A program made the position numbers and the translations under genes. Below the pieces are notes generated by a model. It saw only the letters and a program-made list of their open reading frames with translations. It made no database searches and was not told the DNA's origin. Shown piece by piece: positions 8,016 to 16,677 of a DNA stretch of 39,206 nucleotides. This stretch comes from an uncultured Acetatifactor sp. Lineage in GTDB: Bacteria; Bacillota; Clostridia; Lachnospirales; Lachnospiraceae. Position 1 is the stretch's first letter; each line of letters starts with the position of its first letter. The DNA is taken from positions 1 through 39,206 of the forward strand of contig CATKXX010000027.1 of the NCBI GenBank assembly GCA_949840935.1. Direction: 5' to 3'.

Positions 8016-10271
8016 TTACTTTCCCTTCTTCGGCGCAAATTTCACTCGGAACAGATACCACAGACTTCCTGCCAGGCAGATGGAAGAATAGGTACCGCAT
8101 ACAATGCCCACCATCAGAGGAAGGGCAAAGTCGCGGATACTGGTAACGCCCAGCACATACAGCACCGCCACCATGATAAAGGTGGTCAGGGAAGTAAAGA
8201 TGCTCCTGGACATGGTCTGGGTAATGCTCTTATTCACCACATCCTTCAGGTCGTCTTTGTGGGTCATCACCGACATATTCTCACGGATACGGTCGAAGAT
8301 GACAATGGTGGCATTGATGGAATAACCCACAATGGTCAGCATACATGCCACAAAGGTATTGCTCACGGACACTCTCGCCACCGCATAGAAGGCCAGCACC
8401 ACCAGCACGTCGTGCAGCAGCGCGATAATACTGCTGACGCCAAATCGGATATCCTTGAAACGGATCCTGATATAGATCAGCATAAATACAATAGCCACTG
8501 CCACCGCGATAATGGTGTCGGATTTCATTTCATTACTGATGGTGGAGCTGATGGTCTCCGTGGTGATCAGCTTCTCGTCCACGCCGAAATTGCTCACCAG
8601 CATTTCATTCACCGCATCCCTCTGCTCCACGGTCAGGGAGCTGGTCTTAAAGATCACCTCGTTGGAGTCCTGTACCGTCTGGATCTGGACTGCCCCGGTG
8701 ATTGCCTCCATAAGAGGCACCACCTCCGCGTTGGCCTTGTCCAGGGTCATCGCCTCGTTGAAGGTGACGGTAGTCTGAGTACCTCCCTTAAATTCCAGGC
8801 TGTAATTCAGCGCGTCCCCCGAGGACGCCTTATGCACGCCCATTGCCACAAAGCCCGCAATCACCAGGGCGGCGGATATACCGAAGAAAATGCCCTTTCT
8901 GGACAGGATGTTCAGCGCCTTATGCTCCTTTCCCACGCCGTAGAGCTTCTCGCTCTTTAATCCCAATGCGTAGAAAGCATACATGATATACCGGGTCACC
9001 ACCAGGGCGGTGAACATGGAAAGCGCAATACCCAGGGCCAGAGTCTGGGCAAAGCCCTTCACGGAACCGGGGCCCAGCACCCACAGCACCAGGGCGGCGA
9101 TCAGCGTGGTGATATTGCCGTCGATGATGGCCGACAGCGCCTTGTCAAAACCGATCTTAATGGCATTCTGCACCGTCTTCCCGGTGGCAAGCTCCTCCCG
9201 GATACGGGCGAAGATGATCACATTGGCGTCCACCGCCATTCCGATGGACAGGATGATGCCCGCTATACCGGACAGGGTCAGCGTCATGTCAAAGCCGTTG
9301 ATCAACAGGACTACCAGGGCCGTGTAGGACACCAGGCCTATGGCGGAGGCCACGCCGGAAATGTAATATACCGCGATCATAAAGATAATGACTAAAATAA
9401 TACCGATAGCCGCCGCCTTCAGGCTTGTGGAAATAGCGTCCATACCCAGCTGCGCCCCCACCACCTTGGAATGCAGCTCCTGAAGCTCCAGCTTCAGGCC
9501 GCCGATACGGATGGTGGAAGCCAGGTTTTCCGCCCGCTCGAAGGATTCCATGGGGGAAATCTGTGCATTGCCGTCGGTGATCACCGCATTGACGCTGGGA
9601 GCGCTGATAATGCTCCCGTCATAATAAATTGCCAGCGTCTCGCCCTTCTCGAAAGCCCTCTGGGTGGCCTGGGCGAATTTTTCCTGGCCTTCCTCCGTCA
9701 TCACAAGGCTGACGGCGTACTCATAGCCCAGATCCGTCTGCATGGAGCCTGCCGAAGCGTCCTTCACGTCCGTCCCCTGTACCATAATGGATCCGTCCGC
9801 CAGCAGCTCGTCGATGGTCTTATTCAGGGTGTAGGCAAATCCCACGGTACCGTCGGGGTTCTGCACATACTGCCCGGTATAATTCACATTGCCCTCCGAG
9901 TCTGTCTCCGAAATGAAATACAGGGCACCGGGACGGCCCAGCTCCTGTAAGATCCTGGTGGCATCGTTTTCCCCGGGGATTTCAATGTTGATCCGGTCGC
10001 CCCCCTCCTGATAAACGATGGCCTCCGTGCTGTAATTTTCCACTCTCTTCTGGAGCTTCGCTATGGTATCGCTCATATCGGTGGCGCTGGGATCCTCGTC
10101 CCCCACCACCTGATAGGTGATGCTGACGCCGCCCGCCAGATCCAGGCCGAGCTTGATGTCCGATGCACTTCCGTCTCCCTCCGGATTCACGCCAAAGATG
10201 TCCACATAGGTGACACCCGCCAGAATCAGAAGGACACAAAGCAGGATAACGATCGCTTTGTTCTTTTTCAT
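8016..10271 (-). CDS. secDF: Protein translocase SecDF, single-chain fusion
   Basis: A 751-residue fusion of SecD (about 1-430) and SecF (about 445-745). It uses the proton motive force to help pull secreted proteins through SecYEG from the outer face of the membrane. The sequence starts with a membrane helix followed by DIKLGLDLAGGVSITYQV, the conserved SecD P1 entry. The motif GMAVDANVIIFARIREE lies in the SecD membrane region, and GYSINATIVIFDRIREN in the SecF half. Twelve hydrophobic helices are expected, and six plus six are visible. It lies 101 bases downstream of the SCIFF maturase on the same strand and probably shares that transcript. The SecDF fusion is the usual arrangement in Bacillus and some Clostridia. 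Confidence 0.96.
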   Translation of the reverse strand: MKKNKAIVILLCVLLILAGVTYVDIFGVNPEGDGSASDIKLGLDLAGGVSITYQVVGDEDPSATDMSDTIAKLQKRVENYSTEAIVYQEGGDRINIEIPGENDATRILQELGRPGALYFISETDSEGNVNYTGQYVQNPDGTVGFAYTLNKTIDELLADGSIMVQGTDVKDASAGSMQTDLGYEYAVSLVMTEEGQEKFAQATQRAFEKGETLAIYYDGSIISAPSVNAVITDGNAQISPMESFERAENLASTIRIGGLKLELQELHSKVVGAQLGMDAISTSLKAAAIGIILVIIFMIAVYYISGVASAIGLVSYTALVVLLINGFDMTLTLSGIAGIILSIGMAVDANVIIFARIREELATGKTVQNAIKIGFDKALSAIIDGNITTLIAALVLWVLGPGSVKGFAQTLALGIALSMFTALVVTRYIMYAFYALGLKSEKLYGVGKEHKALNILSRKGIFFGISAALVIAGFVAMGVHKASSGDALNYSLEFKGGTQTTVTFNEAMTLDKANAEVVPLMEAITGAVQIQTVQDSNEVIFKTSSLTVEQRDAVNEMLVSNFGVDEKLITTETISSTISNEMKSDTIIAVAVAIVFMLIYIRIRFKDIRFGVSSIIALLHDVLVVLAFYAVARVSVSNTFVACMLTIVGYSINATIVIFDRIRENMSVMTHKDDLKDVVNKSITQTMSRSIFTSLTTFIMVAVLYVLGVTSIRDFALPLMVGIVCGTYSSICLAGSLWYLFRVKFAPKKGK

Positions 10272-10372
10272 TGTTCCTTCGTCCTTTCTATTACTGTCTT
10301 TCTCTTTTTATCGCCGGCTTTCTGCCAGATCGCCATTTCCGGCTTTCTATTCATCCATTGCCTGTCCGGCTG

Positions 10373-11764
10373 TCAGCCGGCTTCCTCCGCCTCCGCCGCC
10401 TTCAGCATAATGGCGCACTCCACACGCTTTCTCTGAAGCTCGCAGCCCACGTCGTAAGCGTCGTTAATGCTGCCGTGGAAATTGTAGGAATTGGCCGCAC
10501 AGCCGCCGCTGCAGTAAAATTTGGCAAAACACTTTCTACACTTGTCCTTGGCGTAGACATTGCAGCATTTAAACTCATCCCTGATATCCTGACGGACAAT
10601 GCCCTCCTCCACATTTCCCATGAGAAATTTCTCATTTCCCACGAACTGATGGCAGGGGTAGAGATCCCCCCAGGGGGTCACCGCCAGATACTCCGTGCCG
10701 GAGCCGCAGCCTGACAGCCGCTTGGCCACACAGGGACCGCCCTCCAGGTCGATCATAAAGTGGAAGAAGTTAAAACCCCTTCCTTCCCTGCGGCGTCTGA
10801 TCATCTCCGCCGCCAGCTTATCGTACTCCGCTTTCAGCTTTGGGAGATCCTCCTCCCGGATGGCATAGGGATCCGAGGGCTGGGCCACCACAGGCTCCAC
10901 GGAAATCTGTTGGAAGCCCAGGTCGGCCAGATGCAGGACATCCTCGGAAAAGTCAGGATTGTAACGGGTATATGTGCCCCGCACATAGTAGCGCATCTGC
11001 CCCCTGCTCTCCGCCGCCTTCTGAAATTTCGGAACGATCATGTCATAGCTTCCCTGGCCGCCCCGGAAAGGGCGCATCCTGTCATGAACCTCCCTGCGCC
11101 CGTCAATGCTTAAGACCAGGTTGTCCATCTCCCGGTTGGCAAATTCCAGGATCTCGTCGTCCAGCAGTACGCCGTTGGTGGTCAGGGTAAAACGGAATTT
11201 CTTGTTATGAGGCCCTTCCAGGCTTCTGCCGTACCCCACCAGATCCTTTACCACCTGCCAGTTCATCAGCGGCTCCCCGCCGAAGAAATCCACCTCCAGG
11301 TTCACCCGGTTGCCGGAATTGGCCACCAGGAAGTCCAGCGCCTTCTTTCCCACTTCCAGGCTCATAAGCGCCCTCCTGCCATGGTACTCTCCTTCTTCCG
11401 CAAAGCAGTACTGGCAGGCCAGGTTACAGTCGTGGGCAATATGGAGGCAGAGTGCCTTGACCACGGTCTGGCGGTTCTTAAAGTCAAACACATAATTTTC
11501 GTATATATCCGGGGCAAACAGCTGTCCCGCCGCCTCCAGCTCCAGCACCTCGTCCACAGCCTCCCCGATCTCCTCCTCGGGATAGGGGATGTTTGCAAGG
11601 TTTAAGACAGCCGCCCGGATCGTGGCGGCATCCTTGATGCCTTCGTTGACAAGGGGCTCCACCAGTGGGATCATATCGTACACAATCTCATCCACCACAT
11701 GGACGGAACCGCTGTTCACATCCATGACAATATTATACCCGTTGCTTTTGTATAGGTGTATCAC
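10373..11764 (-). CDS. scfB: Thioether cross-link-forming SCIFF peptide maturase, radical SAM/SPASM
   Basis: A 463-residue enzyme starting at a GTG (11764) with AAAGGA about 10 bases upstream. The longer open frame (to 11857) lacks a ribosome site and would begin in the attenuator region, while known SCIFF maturases begin at this IHLYK segment. The radical SAM cluster CNLACQYC is at residues 113-120. A SPASM/twitch C-terminus carries many Cys (CGSG, CRKCFAKFYCSGGC and others) for auxiliary iron-sulfur clusters. The N-terminal region matches a RiPP recognition domain. The family (CteB is the characterised example) installs Cys-derived thioether bridges in the SCIFF peptide. Its substrate gene lies directly upstream. 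Confidence 0.93.
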   Translation of the reverse strand: MIHLYKSNGYNIVMDVNSGSVHVVDEIVYDMIPLVEPLVNEGIKDAATIRAAVLNLANIPYPEEEIGEAVDEVLELEAAGQLFAPDIYENYVFDFKNRQTVVKALCLHIAHDCNLACQYCFAEEGEYHGRRALMSLEVGKKALDFLVANSGNRVNLEVDFFGGEPLMNWQVVKDLVGYGRSLEGPHNKKFRFTLTTNGVLLDDEILEFANREMDNLVLSIDGRREVHDRMRPFRGGQGSYDMIVPKFQKAAESRGQMRYYVRGTYTRYNPDFSEDVLHLADLGFQQISVEPVVAQPSDPYAIREEDLPKLKAEYDKLAAEMIRRRREGRGFNFFHFMIDLEGGPCVAKRLSGCGSGTEYLAVTPWGDLYPCHQFVGNEKFLMGNVEEGIVRQDIRDEFKCCNVYAKDKCRKCFAKFYCSGGCAANSYNFHGSINDAYDVGCELQRKRVECAIMLKAAEAEEAG

Positions 11765-11825
11765 AGCTTCTTTTTCCTTTCTCAAGTGTAAGGACACAGA
11801 GCCTTTTCCCGCGGATAAATCGCAA

Positions 11826-11854
11826 CGAAAAGAAGCAGCGACCGGAATCGCTGC
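11826..11854 (-). terminator. Attenuator-like hairpin between SCIFF precursor and maturase
   Basis: GCAGCGA (11835-11841) pairs with TCGCTGC (11848-11854) over a 6-base loop. On the minus strand the stem is followed by TTCTTTTCG, an imperfect T tract. It would let most transcripts end after the precursor gene and a fraction read into the maturase. The structure is seen; the partial-termination role is inference. Confidence 0.55.
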
Positions 11855-11877
11855 CACTCTTGTACCACAACGCCCAA

Positions 11878-12021
11878 TTATTTAATCTTCTCACAGCTCT
11901 GATTTCCTACAGTGCAGGAAGTCTTGCAGGCTGACTGGCAGGAAGTCTGGCACTCGCCGCATCCGCCCTTCTTCATGGACTCTTTCAGATCTCTGGTGGT
12001 CAGCGTTTTAATATGCTTCAT
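11878..12021 (-). CDS. scfA: SCIFF ranthipeptide precursor (six Cys in forty-five residues)
   Basis: A 47-residue gene. The peptide begins MKHIKTLTTRDLKESMKKG and carries six Cys at 21, 24, 28, 32, 36 and 43, the defining SCIFF pattern. It ends CEKIK. A perfect ribosome site, AAGGAGG, lies 9-10 bases before the ATG, and a consensus promoter lies 57-85 bases upstream. Residues 1-19 act as leader and the Cys-rich part is the core that the downstream radical SAM enzyme cross-links through thioethers. The family is nearly universal in Clostridia and its biological role is still poorly understood; proposals in the literature include signalling. Identification is secure from length, Cys spacing and the maturase next to it. 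Confidence 0.96.
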   Translation of the reverse strand: MKHIKTLTTRDLKESMKKGGCGECQTSCQSACKTSCTVGNQSCEKIK

Positions 12022-12077
12022 TCTAATATAGCCTCCTTCATGGATATTCAGTCATCAGACCATTCAAAAGCAATGAC

Positions 12078-12106
12078 ATTATAGCATATTCAGGGCTGTT
12101 TGTAAA
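12078..12106 (-). promoter_or_regulatory. Sigma-A promoter of the SCIFF operon
   Basis: On the minus strand TTTACA (12101-12106) and TATAAT (12078-12083) are separated by exactly 17 bases. The predicted start near 12071 gives a leader of about 50 bases to the SCIFF ATG. The -35 abuts the T tract of the hairpin that ends the preceding gene. Confidence 0.85.
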
Positions 12107-12107
12107 A

Positions 12108-12125
12108 GACTTTTTTAAAAAAGTC
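12108..12125 (-). terminator. Palindrome at the end of the small membrane gene
   Basis: GACTTTTTTAAAAAAGTC is a perfect 18-bp palindrome overlapping the stop codon of the upstream gene. On the minus strand it is followed by TTTTAC. The stem is AT-rich with little loop, so it is at best a weak terminator. Confidence 0.4.
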
Positions 12126-12501
12126 AGCTGAGCATTCCGCCCAGCATTCCGCCCGCAGTGCAGAGCACCAGCGTGGTGATCGTGGAATCGCCCAGCTGCC
12201 CCGCAGGCTCTCCCAACACCATGGAAATGCCCGCCAGCACGATAAAGTAAGCGCTTCCCATCAGAAGCCCCCACAAAAACCTTCTGTTCCTGAGCTTCTT
12301 CCCCGCCACAAAGCCTGCAAAAAACGTAGCCGCCACATAAATGGCAATGATGGCAATGGAGACAACGCTCTCCTTCAGCCCCAGCTTATAGAGCAGAAAA
12401 GCCAAAACCGCCAGGAGCGCTCCCGTCAGTATGTAAGAAAAAAGCAGCGTTTTGAGAAGAAATAAAACAGGTATGTTCCCTTGCTCCGTTGTCTGTTCCA
12501 T
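12124..12501 (-). CDS. Small membrane protein, TIGR04086-like
   Basis: A 125-residue hydrophobic protein with four predicted membrane helices (about 12-37, 43-64, 73-92 and 103-122), short loops and an N-terminal polar stretch of 10 residues. The basic loop GKKLRNRR between helices two and three indicates a cytoplasmic turn. Size, hydrophobicity and position next to the SCIFF/secDF cluster fit the TIGR04086 membrane family of Firmicutes, whose function is unknown. The ATG at 12501 is preceded by GGGGG. It is transcribed ahead of the SCIFF gene but probably from its own promoter. Confidence 0.75.
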   Translation of the reverse strand: MEQTTEQGNIPVLFLLKTLLFSYILTGALLAVLAFLLYKLGLKESVVSIAIIAIYVAATFFAGFVAGKKLRNRRFLWGLLMGSAYFIVLAGISMVLGEPAGQLGDSTITTLVLCTAGGMLGGMLS

Positions 12502-12532
12502 CCGTGTTCCCCCTGTCTGTCTATAAATTTTC

Positions 12533-12561
12533 TATAAAATAATATGCAGAAGGTTCCTCAA
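12533..12561 (-). promoter_or_regulatory. Candidate promoter of the small membrane gene
   Basis: Minus strand TTGAGG (12556-12561), a 17-base spacer and TTTATA (12533-12538). It is a moderate match to sigma-A and points away from the plus-strand promoter that starts three bases beyond it. Confidence 0.45.
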
Positions 12562-12563
12562 AC

Positions 12564-12592
12564 TTGACAACCGGCAGGCAATCCTGTATATT
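12564..12592 (+). promoter_or_regulatory. Sigma-A promoter of the CNNM/CorC-family gene
   Basis: TTGACA (12564-12569), 17 bases, TATATT (12587-12592). The predicted start is near 12599, about 28 bases before the TTG start codon. It is divergent and back to back with the small membrane gene's promoter. Confidence 0.8.
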
Positions 12593-12627
12593 TAACAGCA
12601 AATACATTGAAAAAGGAGTGAATTTTT

Positions 12628-13926
12628 TTGGATGCCCCAGGTGTCATACAACTTATTATCGTAATTGTTCTTGTTTTTCTGTCATGCTTTTTTTCTTCGG
12701 CCGAAACGGCGTTTTCGACCGTCAACCGCGTGAGGATGCGCACTCTTGAGGAGGAAGGCAGCAAACGCGCCGCCAGGGTCAACAGGATACTGGAAAACTA
12801 CAGCAAAATGCTCAGCAGTATCTTAATCGGAAACAACATTGTAAACCTTACGGCTTCATCCCTTACCACTACGCTGGCCATGCGGGTGAGTGTGCCCACA
12901 GGTATTGCAACCGGGATCCTGACCATCGTTATCCTGCTCTATGGCGAAATCGTCCCCAAGACATGGGCCATGCTCTCTTCAGAAAAAATTTCCCTGGCTT
13001 ACAGCGGGATCATCTATGGATTAATGCAGGTAATGACGCCTGTTATTTACATTGTGGATAAAATGGCTAACGGGATGCTGCGCCTGCTGCGCATCGACCC
13101 CAGCAAGAAGATCACCACCATGACGGAGGCGGAGCTGCGTACCTATGTGGAGGTAAGCCATGAAGACGGCGTCATCGAATCGGAAGAGCGCGAGATGATC
13201 TACAATGTGTTCGATTTCTCCGATGCGCAGGCGAAGGATATCATGATCCCCAGGATCAATATGGTGACTGTGGACGTAAACGACAGTTACAGCCAGGTCA
13301 TGTCCGTCTTCCGGGAGTCCATGTACACCCGGCTTCCCGTGTACCAGGAGGATAATGACAATATCATCGGGCTCATCAACATTAAGGACTTCATCCTGTG
13401 CGAGGATGAAAACAATTTCCACATAAAAGATATCCTCAGGGATGCACACTATACATATGAATATAAGAAAGTGGCCGACCTGCTGTATGAGCTGCGGGAG
13501 ACGACCACCAACGTCACCTTTGTCTTAAACGAATACGGCGCCACCGTGGGTATGATCACACTGGAGGATCTGCTGGAGGAGATTGTGGGTGAGATCCGCG
13601 ACGAATACGATGAGGACGAGGAGGAACTGATCCAGGAGGTCGGCGACCGCACCTACCTTGTGGAGGGCAGCATGAAGCTCGACGATATCAACGACGAGCT
13701 GGATACGGAGCTTGACAGCGACGACTACGATTCCATCGGCGGCCTTATCATTGAATGTCTTGACCGTCTCCCCGAAGATAACGAGGAGGTAACGCTGGAA
13801 AACGGAATCCATCTGAAGGTACAGGGAATCGAGCAGAACCGTATTGTCAAGGTACTCATGACCCTGCCGGAACCGGCTGCTGAGGAAGACGAGGAACCGG
13901 GGAAAAAGGAGGACGCCACCGCATAG
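12628..13926 (+). CDS. CNNM/CBS/CorC-HlyC family membrane protein
   Basis: A 432-residue protein of the hemolysin C/CorC family. The start is a TTG at 12628, with AGGAG about 9 bases upstream. The N-terminal DUF21/CNNM domain has membrane helices at about 6-26, 55-78, 85-105 and 125-150, with the conserved SSAETAFSTVNR segment after the first helix. A pair of CBS domains spans about 205-330 (RLPVYQEDNDNIIGLINIKD), and a C-terminal CorC_HlyC domain begins near 345. Relatives take part in magnesium or cobalt efflux or homeostasis. The older hemolysin name is not supported by function. It is one of the few plus-strand genes here and converges on pstB. Confidence 0.92.
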   Translation: MDAPGVIQLIIVIVLVFLSCFFSSAETAFSTVNRVRMRTLEEEGSKRAARVNRILENYSKMLSSILIGNNIVNLTASSLTTTLAMRVSVPTGIATGILTIVILLYGEIVPKTWAMLSSEKISLAYSGIIYGLMQVMTPVIYIVDKMANGMLRLLRIDPSKKITTMTEAELRTYVEVSHEDGVIESEEREMIYNVFDFSDAQAKDIMIPRINMVTVDVNDSYSQVMSVFRESMYTRLPVYQEDNDNIIGLINIKDFILCEDENNFHIKDILRDAHYTYEYKKVADLLYELRETTTNVTFVLNEYGATVGMITLEDLLEEIVGEIRDEYDEDEEELIQEVGDRTYLVEGSMKLDDINDELDTELDSDDYDSIGGLIIECLDRLPEDNEEVTLENGIHLKVQGIEQNRIVKVLMTLPEPAAEEDEEPGKKEDATA

Positions 13927-13935
13927 CCGGCATTT

Positions 13936-13960
13936 CTCCCGGAGGATATTCCTCCGGGAG
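13936..13960. terminator. Strong hairpin between convergent genes
   Basis: CTCCCGGAGGA (13936-13946) and TCCTCCGGGAG (13950-13960) are perfect 11-bp arms around a 3-base loop. It lies 10 bases after the plus-strand stop and 32 bases after the pstB stop. Neither side has a clear T run, so it may act as a shared 3'-end stabiliser or weak bidirectional terminator. Confidence 0.65.
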
Positions 13961-13991
13961 TCATCCTTTAGGGGGAACGAAGGGGCCTCCG

Positions 13992-14750
13992 CTAACCGAA
14001 TCTTCCCAGGATATAGTCCTTCGTCAGTCTTTCCCTGGGATTTGTAAACAGGATGCGGGTAGCCCCTGACTCCACCACCTCGCCTGTGAGGAAAAATGCC
14101 GTGTCGTCTGACACTCTTGCAGCCTGCTGCATGTTATGTGTCACCACTACCACGGCATACTTTTTTTTCAAATGTTTCATTAATTCCTCGATCTTCAGTG
14201 TAGATACCGGATCCAGGGCGGAGGTGGGTTCATCCATCAGAAGCACCTCCGGCCCCACGGCCAGAGCCCTGGCAATGCATAACCGCTGCTGCTGCCCGCC
14301 GGACAGCCCCAATGCCGGTCTGTCCAGCCGATCCTTTACCTCCTCCAGGATTGCCGCACCCTGCAGTGCCTCCTCCACAATCCGATCCAGCTTTCGTCCC
14401 GGCCTGATTCCATGGATTCTGGGGCCGTAAGCGATATTGTCATAAATACTCATGGGAAAGGGGACCGGCTGCTGAAATATCATCCCAACCCGTCTCCTGA
14501 GCAGTGTGATATCCACTCTCCTGTCGTAAATATCTTCCCCGTCCAGCAGGATATGTCCTTCTATCCGCACATTCCCCACCAGGTCGTTCATACGGTTGAT
14601 ACACTTCAAAAAGGTGGATTTCCCGCAGCCACTGGGGCCGATCAGCGCCGTGACCGCATGATCCCTTATCTCCATATCCACATCCCGCAGCGCGCGCTTA
14701 TTCCCATAGTACAGATTCAGATGTTTTACTGAAATTTTACTGTCCTGCAC
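13992..14750 (-). CDS. pstB: Phosphate ABC transporter ATPase PstB
   Basis: A 252-residue ATPase that powers phosphate import through PstCA. The start chosen is a GTG at 14750, preceded by GGGGAGGG at 7 bases and lying one base after the pstA stop. The longer frame would add 15 residues inside pstA. Walker [10 protein letters not shown] is near residue 25, signature LSGGQQQR near 150 and Walker [13 protein letters not shown] near 170. The segment [10 protein letters not shown] after Walker A and [17 protein letters not shown] are diagnostic for PstB. It is the last gene of the operon, and no phoU follows in the window. Confidence 0.95.
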   Translation of the reverse strand: MQDSKISVKHLNLYYGNKRALRDVDMEIRDHAVTALIGPSGCGKSTFLKCINRMNDLVGNVRIEGHILLDGEDIYDRRVDITLLRRRVGMIFQQPVPFPMSIYDNIAYGPRIHGIRPGRKLDRIVEEALQGAAILEEVKDRLDRPALGLSGGQQQRLCIARALAVGPEVLLMDEPTSALDPVSTLKIEELMKHLKKKYAVVVVTHNMQQAARVSDDTAFFLTGEVVESGATRILFTNPRERLTKDYILGRFG

Positions 14751-14751
14751 A

Positions 14752-15654
14752 TTATTTCCCTCCCCGCCTTCCATCGGCGCCAAAGCCGGCTGCAACAGCC
14801 TTCATCAGCAGGTTTATGAACAGTACAATGACTGTCAGCACGCACCCCACACCAAAAGCCGCATCGTATTTCCCGTTCTGCATCTGCAGATACAGCTCCA
14901 CGGCCAGGGTTCCTCCGGACTCAAAAATCCTGTCCCCGAGCGCCCGTAATCTGTCCGCCGGCCCTCCTTCCAGCCGAGGCAGGAACCTGCCGCTGCCGGC
15001 GGTAAAAAGCAGCGCTGCAGACTCCCCCGCAATCCTGCCCGTGGCCAGGAGGATACCGGTCAGGATTCCCGGCATGGCGGAGGGCAGAAGCACGGTGCGT
15101 ATCATCTGCCATCTGCCGGCGCCCATTCCCAGGGCGCTGTAACGGTAGCTCTCAGGCACTGTCCGCAAGGCTTCCCGGGTATTGCGGATGATCAGCGGGA
15201 GCACCATCATCGACAACGTCAGCGCTCCCCTCAGCAGAGAATAACCCAGCTGAAGTGTACCGCCAAAAAATACCATTCCAAACAGGCCGTAAAGAACGGA
15301 CGGAATGCCCGACAGAATCTCTATGGTAAATTCCGTCAATTCCACCAGTTTCCCCGGCTTTGCGTATTCATTCAGATAGATTGCCGCCCCCACGCCCACC
15401 GGGACGGCCGCCAGCAGGGCCATCACGATTATGTACAGGGTATTGACCAGATTTCCTGCAATCCCCACCGTCTGCCTCAGAGCGCTGGTGACGGATGTCA
15501 GAAAGCTCCAGCTTACCGACCCGGCTCCCCTGGCAAAGATATAACCGATGATCCCTAAAAGCAGCGCCGCCGAGGCGGACGCCGCACCGTAGACCGCCGC
15601 CGACAGGAACAGCTCTGACGGGCGCCTGCTCCTTTGATATAAGGAATCGTTCAC
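14752..15654 (-). CDS. pstA: Phosphate ABC transporter permease PstA
   Basis: A 300-residue integral membrane permease with six hydrophobic segments. It starts at a GTG that overlaps the pstC stop as GTGA, with AAGGGG about 11 bases upstream. The binding-protein-dependent transport motif region includes [19 protein letters not shown] and the EAA-like loop [17 protein letters not shown], which contacts PstB. With PstC it forms the membrane channel for phosphate released by PstS. Gene order and sequence agree. Confidence 0.95.
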   Translation of the reverse strand: MNDSLYQRSRRPSELFLSAAVYGAASASAALLLGIIGYIFARGAGSVSWSFLTSVTSALRQTVGIAGNLVNTLYIIVMALLAAVPVGVGAAIYLNEYAKPGKLVELTEFTIEILSGIPSVLYGLFGMVFFGGTLQLGYSLLRGALTLSMMVLPLIIRNTREALRTVPESYRYSALGMGAGRWQMIRTVLLPSAMPGILTGILLATGRIAGESAALLFTAGSGRFLPRLEGGPADRLRALGDRIFESGGTLAVELYLQMQNGKYDAAFGVGCVLTVIVLFINLLMKAVAAGFGADGRRGGK

Positions 15655-16607
15655 TTTTCCACTGTCCCCTTTTTCATAATATGTCTCAGCCAGATATTGA
15701 TCAGGATCGTAAACACAAACAAAACCAGCCCTATGGTAAAGAGCACCTCCCTGTGCGTCCCCTGGGAATATCCCATTTCACTGACAATGGCCGTGGTCAG
15801 GAATCTCACCGAATGAAAGGGCAGCGGCAGGTTGACGCTGTTCCCCGACACCAGTGTGATGGCCATGGTCTCCCCCATGGCCCTTCCCACCCCCAGGATC
15901 ACAGCCGCTGCCACACCGGGCCTTGCAGCAGGCAGAACCGCCTTGAAGACAGTCTGTATGGGGGAAGCTCCCAAAGCCAGGGAGGCTGCTCTGATATCCG
16001 GCTGTACTGCCCGGATGGCCGTCTCACTGACCTGGATCACCGTAGGCAGGATCATAACGGCCAGCACCAGGGACGCACAGAGCAGATTTGCGCCGCCTGT
16101 GAACTGATGGGTTTCAGAGCCCGCGAAAATCCTGCGTTCCAGGCGGTACATCAGAGGATTCAGCAGATATATCCCCAACAGCCCGTAAAGCACGGAAGGA
16201 ATTCCCGCCAGCAGCTCCACTGCAGCCCTCACTGCAGCCGCCCCCCTTCTGCCGGACATTTCCGCCAGAAAGACTGCAGTCAGAATCCCTGCCGGTACAC
16301 CGAACAGCGCCCCAATCCCCGTCCCCAGCACAGAGGTCAATATGATGTACAGGATACCGTATTCCGGTTCCGTTGCAGTGGGCTCCCAGACACTGCTGAA
16401 GAGAATTTCCTTTACCCCCACCTTAAAAAGGGCAGGCAGCCCCTTCAAAAGCATATACAATGTGATTGCCGCCACCGCAGACACCGCGGTAAAGCTGCAT
16501 AATGCGAAGACCGCCTGCATTACTTCCTCCGCAGCTATTCTCCCCTTACGACTCTTTTCCAGCATTTCCGCCTTCCCATAACTCCCGATCACTTCAGGAT
16601 ATTCCAT
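15651..16607 (-). CDS. pstC: Phosphate ABC transporter permease PstC
   Basis: A permease of about 318 residues. I prefer the ATG at 16607 because GGAG lies 9 bases ahead; an ATG at 16622 adds five residues but has no ribosome site. Six membrane helices are visible, with [20 protein letters not shown] and the EAA loop region DIRAASLALGASPIQTVFK. A helical N-terminal extension of about 30 charged residues precedes the first membrane helix. It partners PstA; the genes overlap by 4 bases. Confidence 0.93.
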   Translation of the reverse strand: MEYPEVIGSYGKAEMLEKSRKGRIAAEEVMQAVFALCSFTAVSAVAAITLYMLLKGLPALFKVGVKEILFSSVWEPTATEPEYGILYIILTSVLGTGIGALFGVPAGILTAVFLAEMSGRRGAAAVRAAVELLAGIPSVLYGLLGIYLLNPLMYRLERRIFAGSETHQFTGGANLLCASLVLAVMILPTVIQVSETAIRAVQPDIRAASLALGASPIQTVFKAVLPAARPGVAAAVILGVGRAMGETMAITLVSGNSVNLPLPFHSVRFLTTAIVSEMGYSQGTHREVLFTIGLVLFVFTILINIWLRHIMKKGTVEK

Positions 16608-16677
16608 ACTGTCACGCTCCATGATGGTCTATGACAGTCTGGAGCGCATTTGAAAGATGTTCCACGGCACATAGCCC

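Noticed and set aside
8004..8960. 318-codon plus-strand frame over secDF
   Set aside because: It lies opposite the well-conserved SecF half. The His/Gln-rich translation is typical of an antisense shadow.
11765..11857. N-terminal extension of the SCIFF maturase
   Set aside because: The extra 31 codons begin next to the attenuator hairpin and lack a ribosome site; family members start at the GTG-encoded IHLYK segment.
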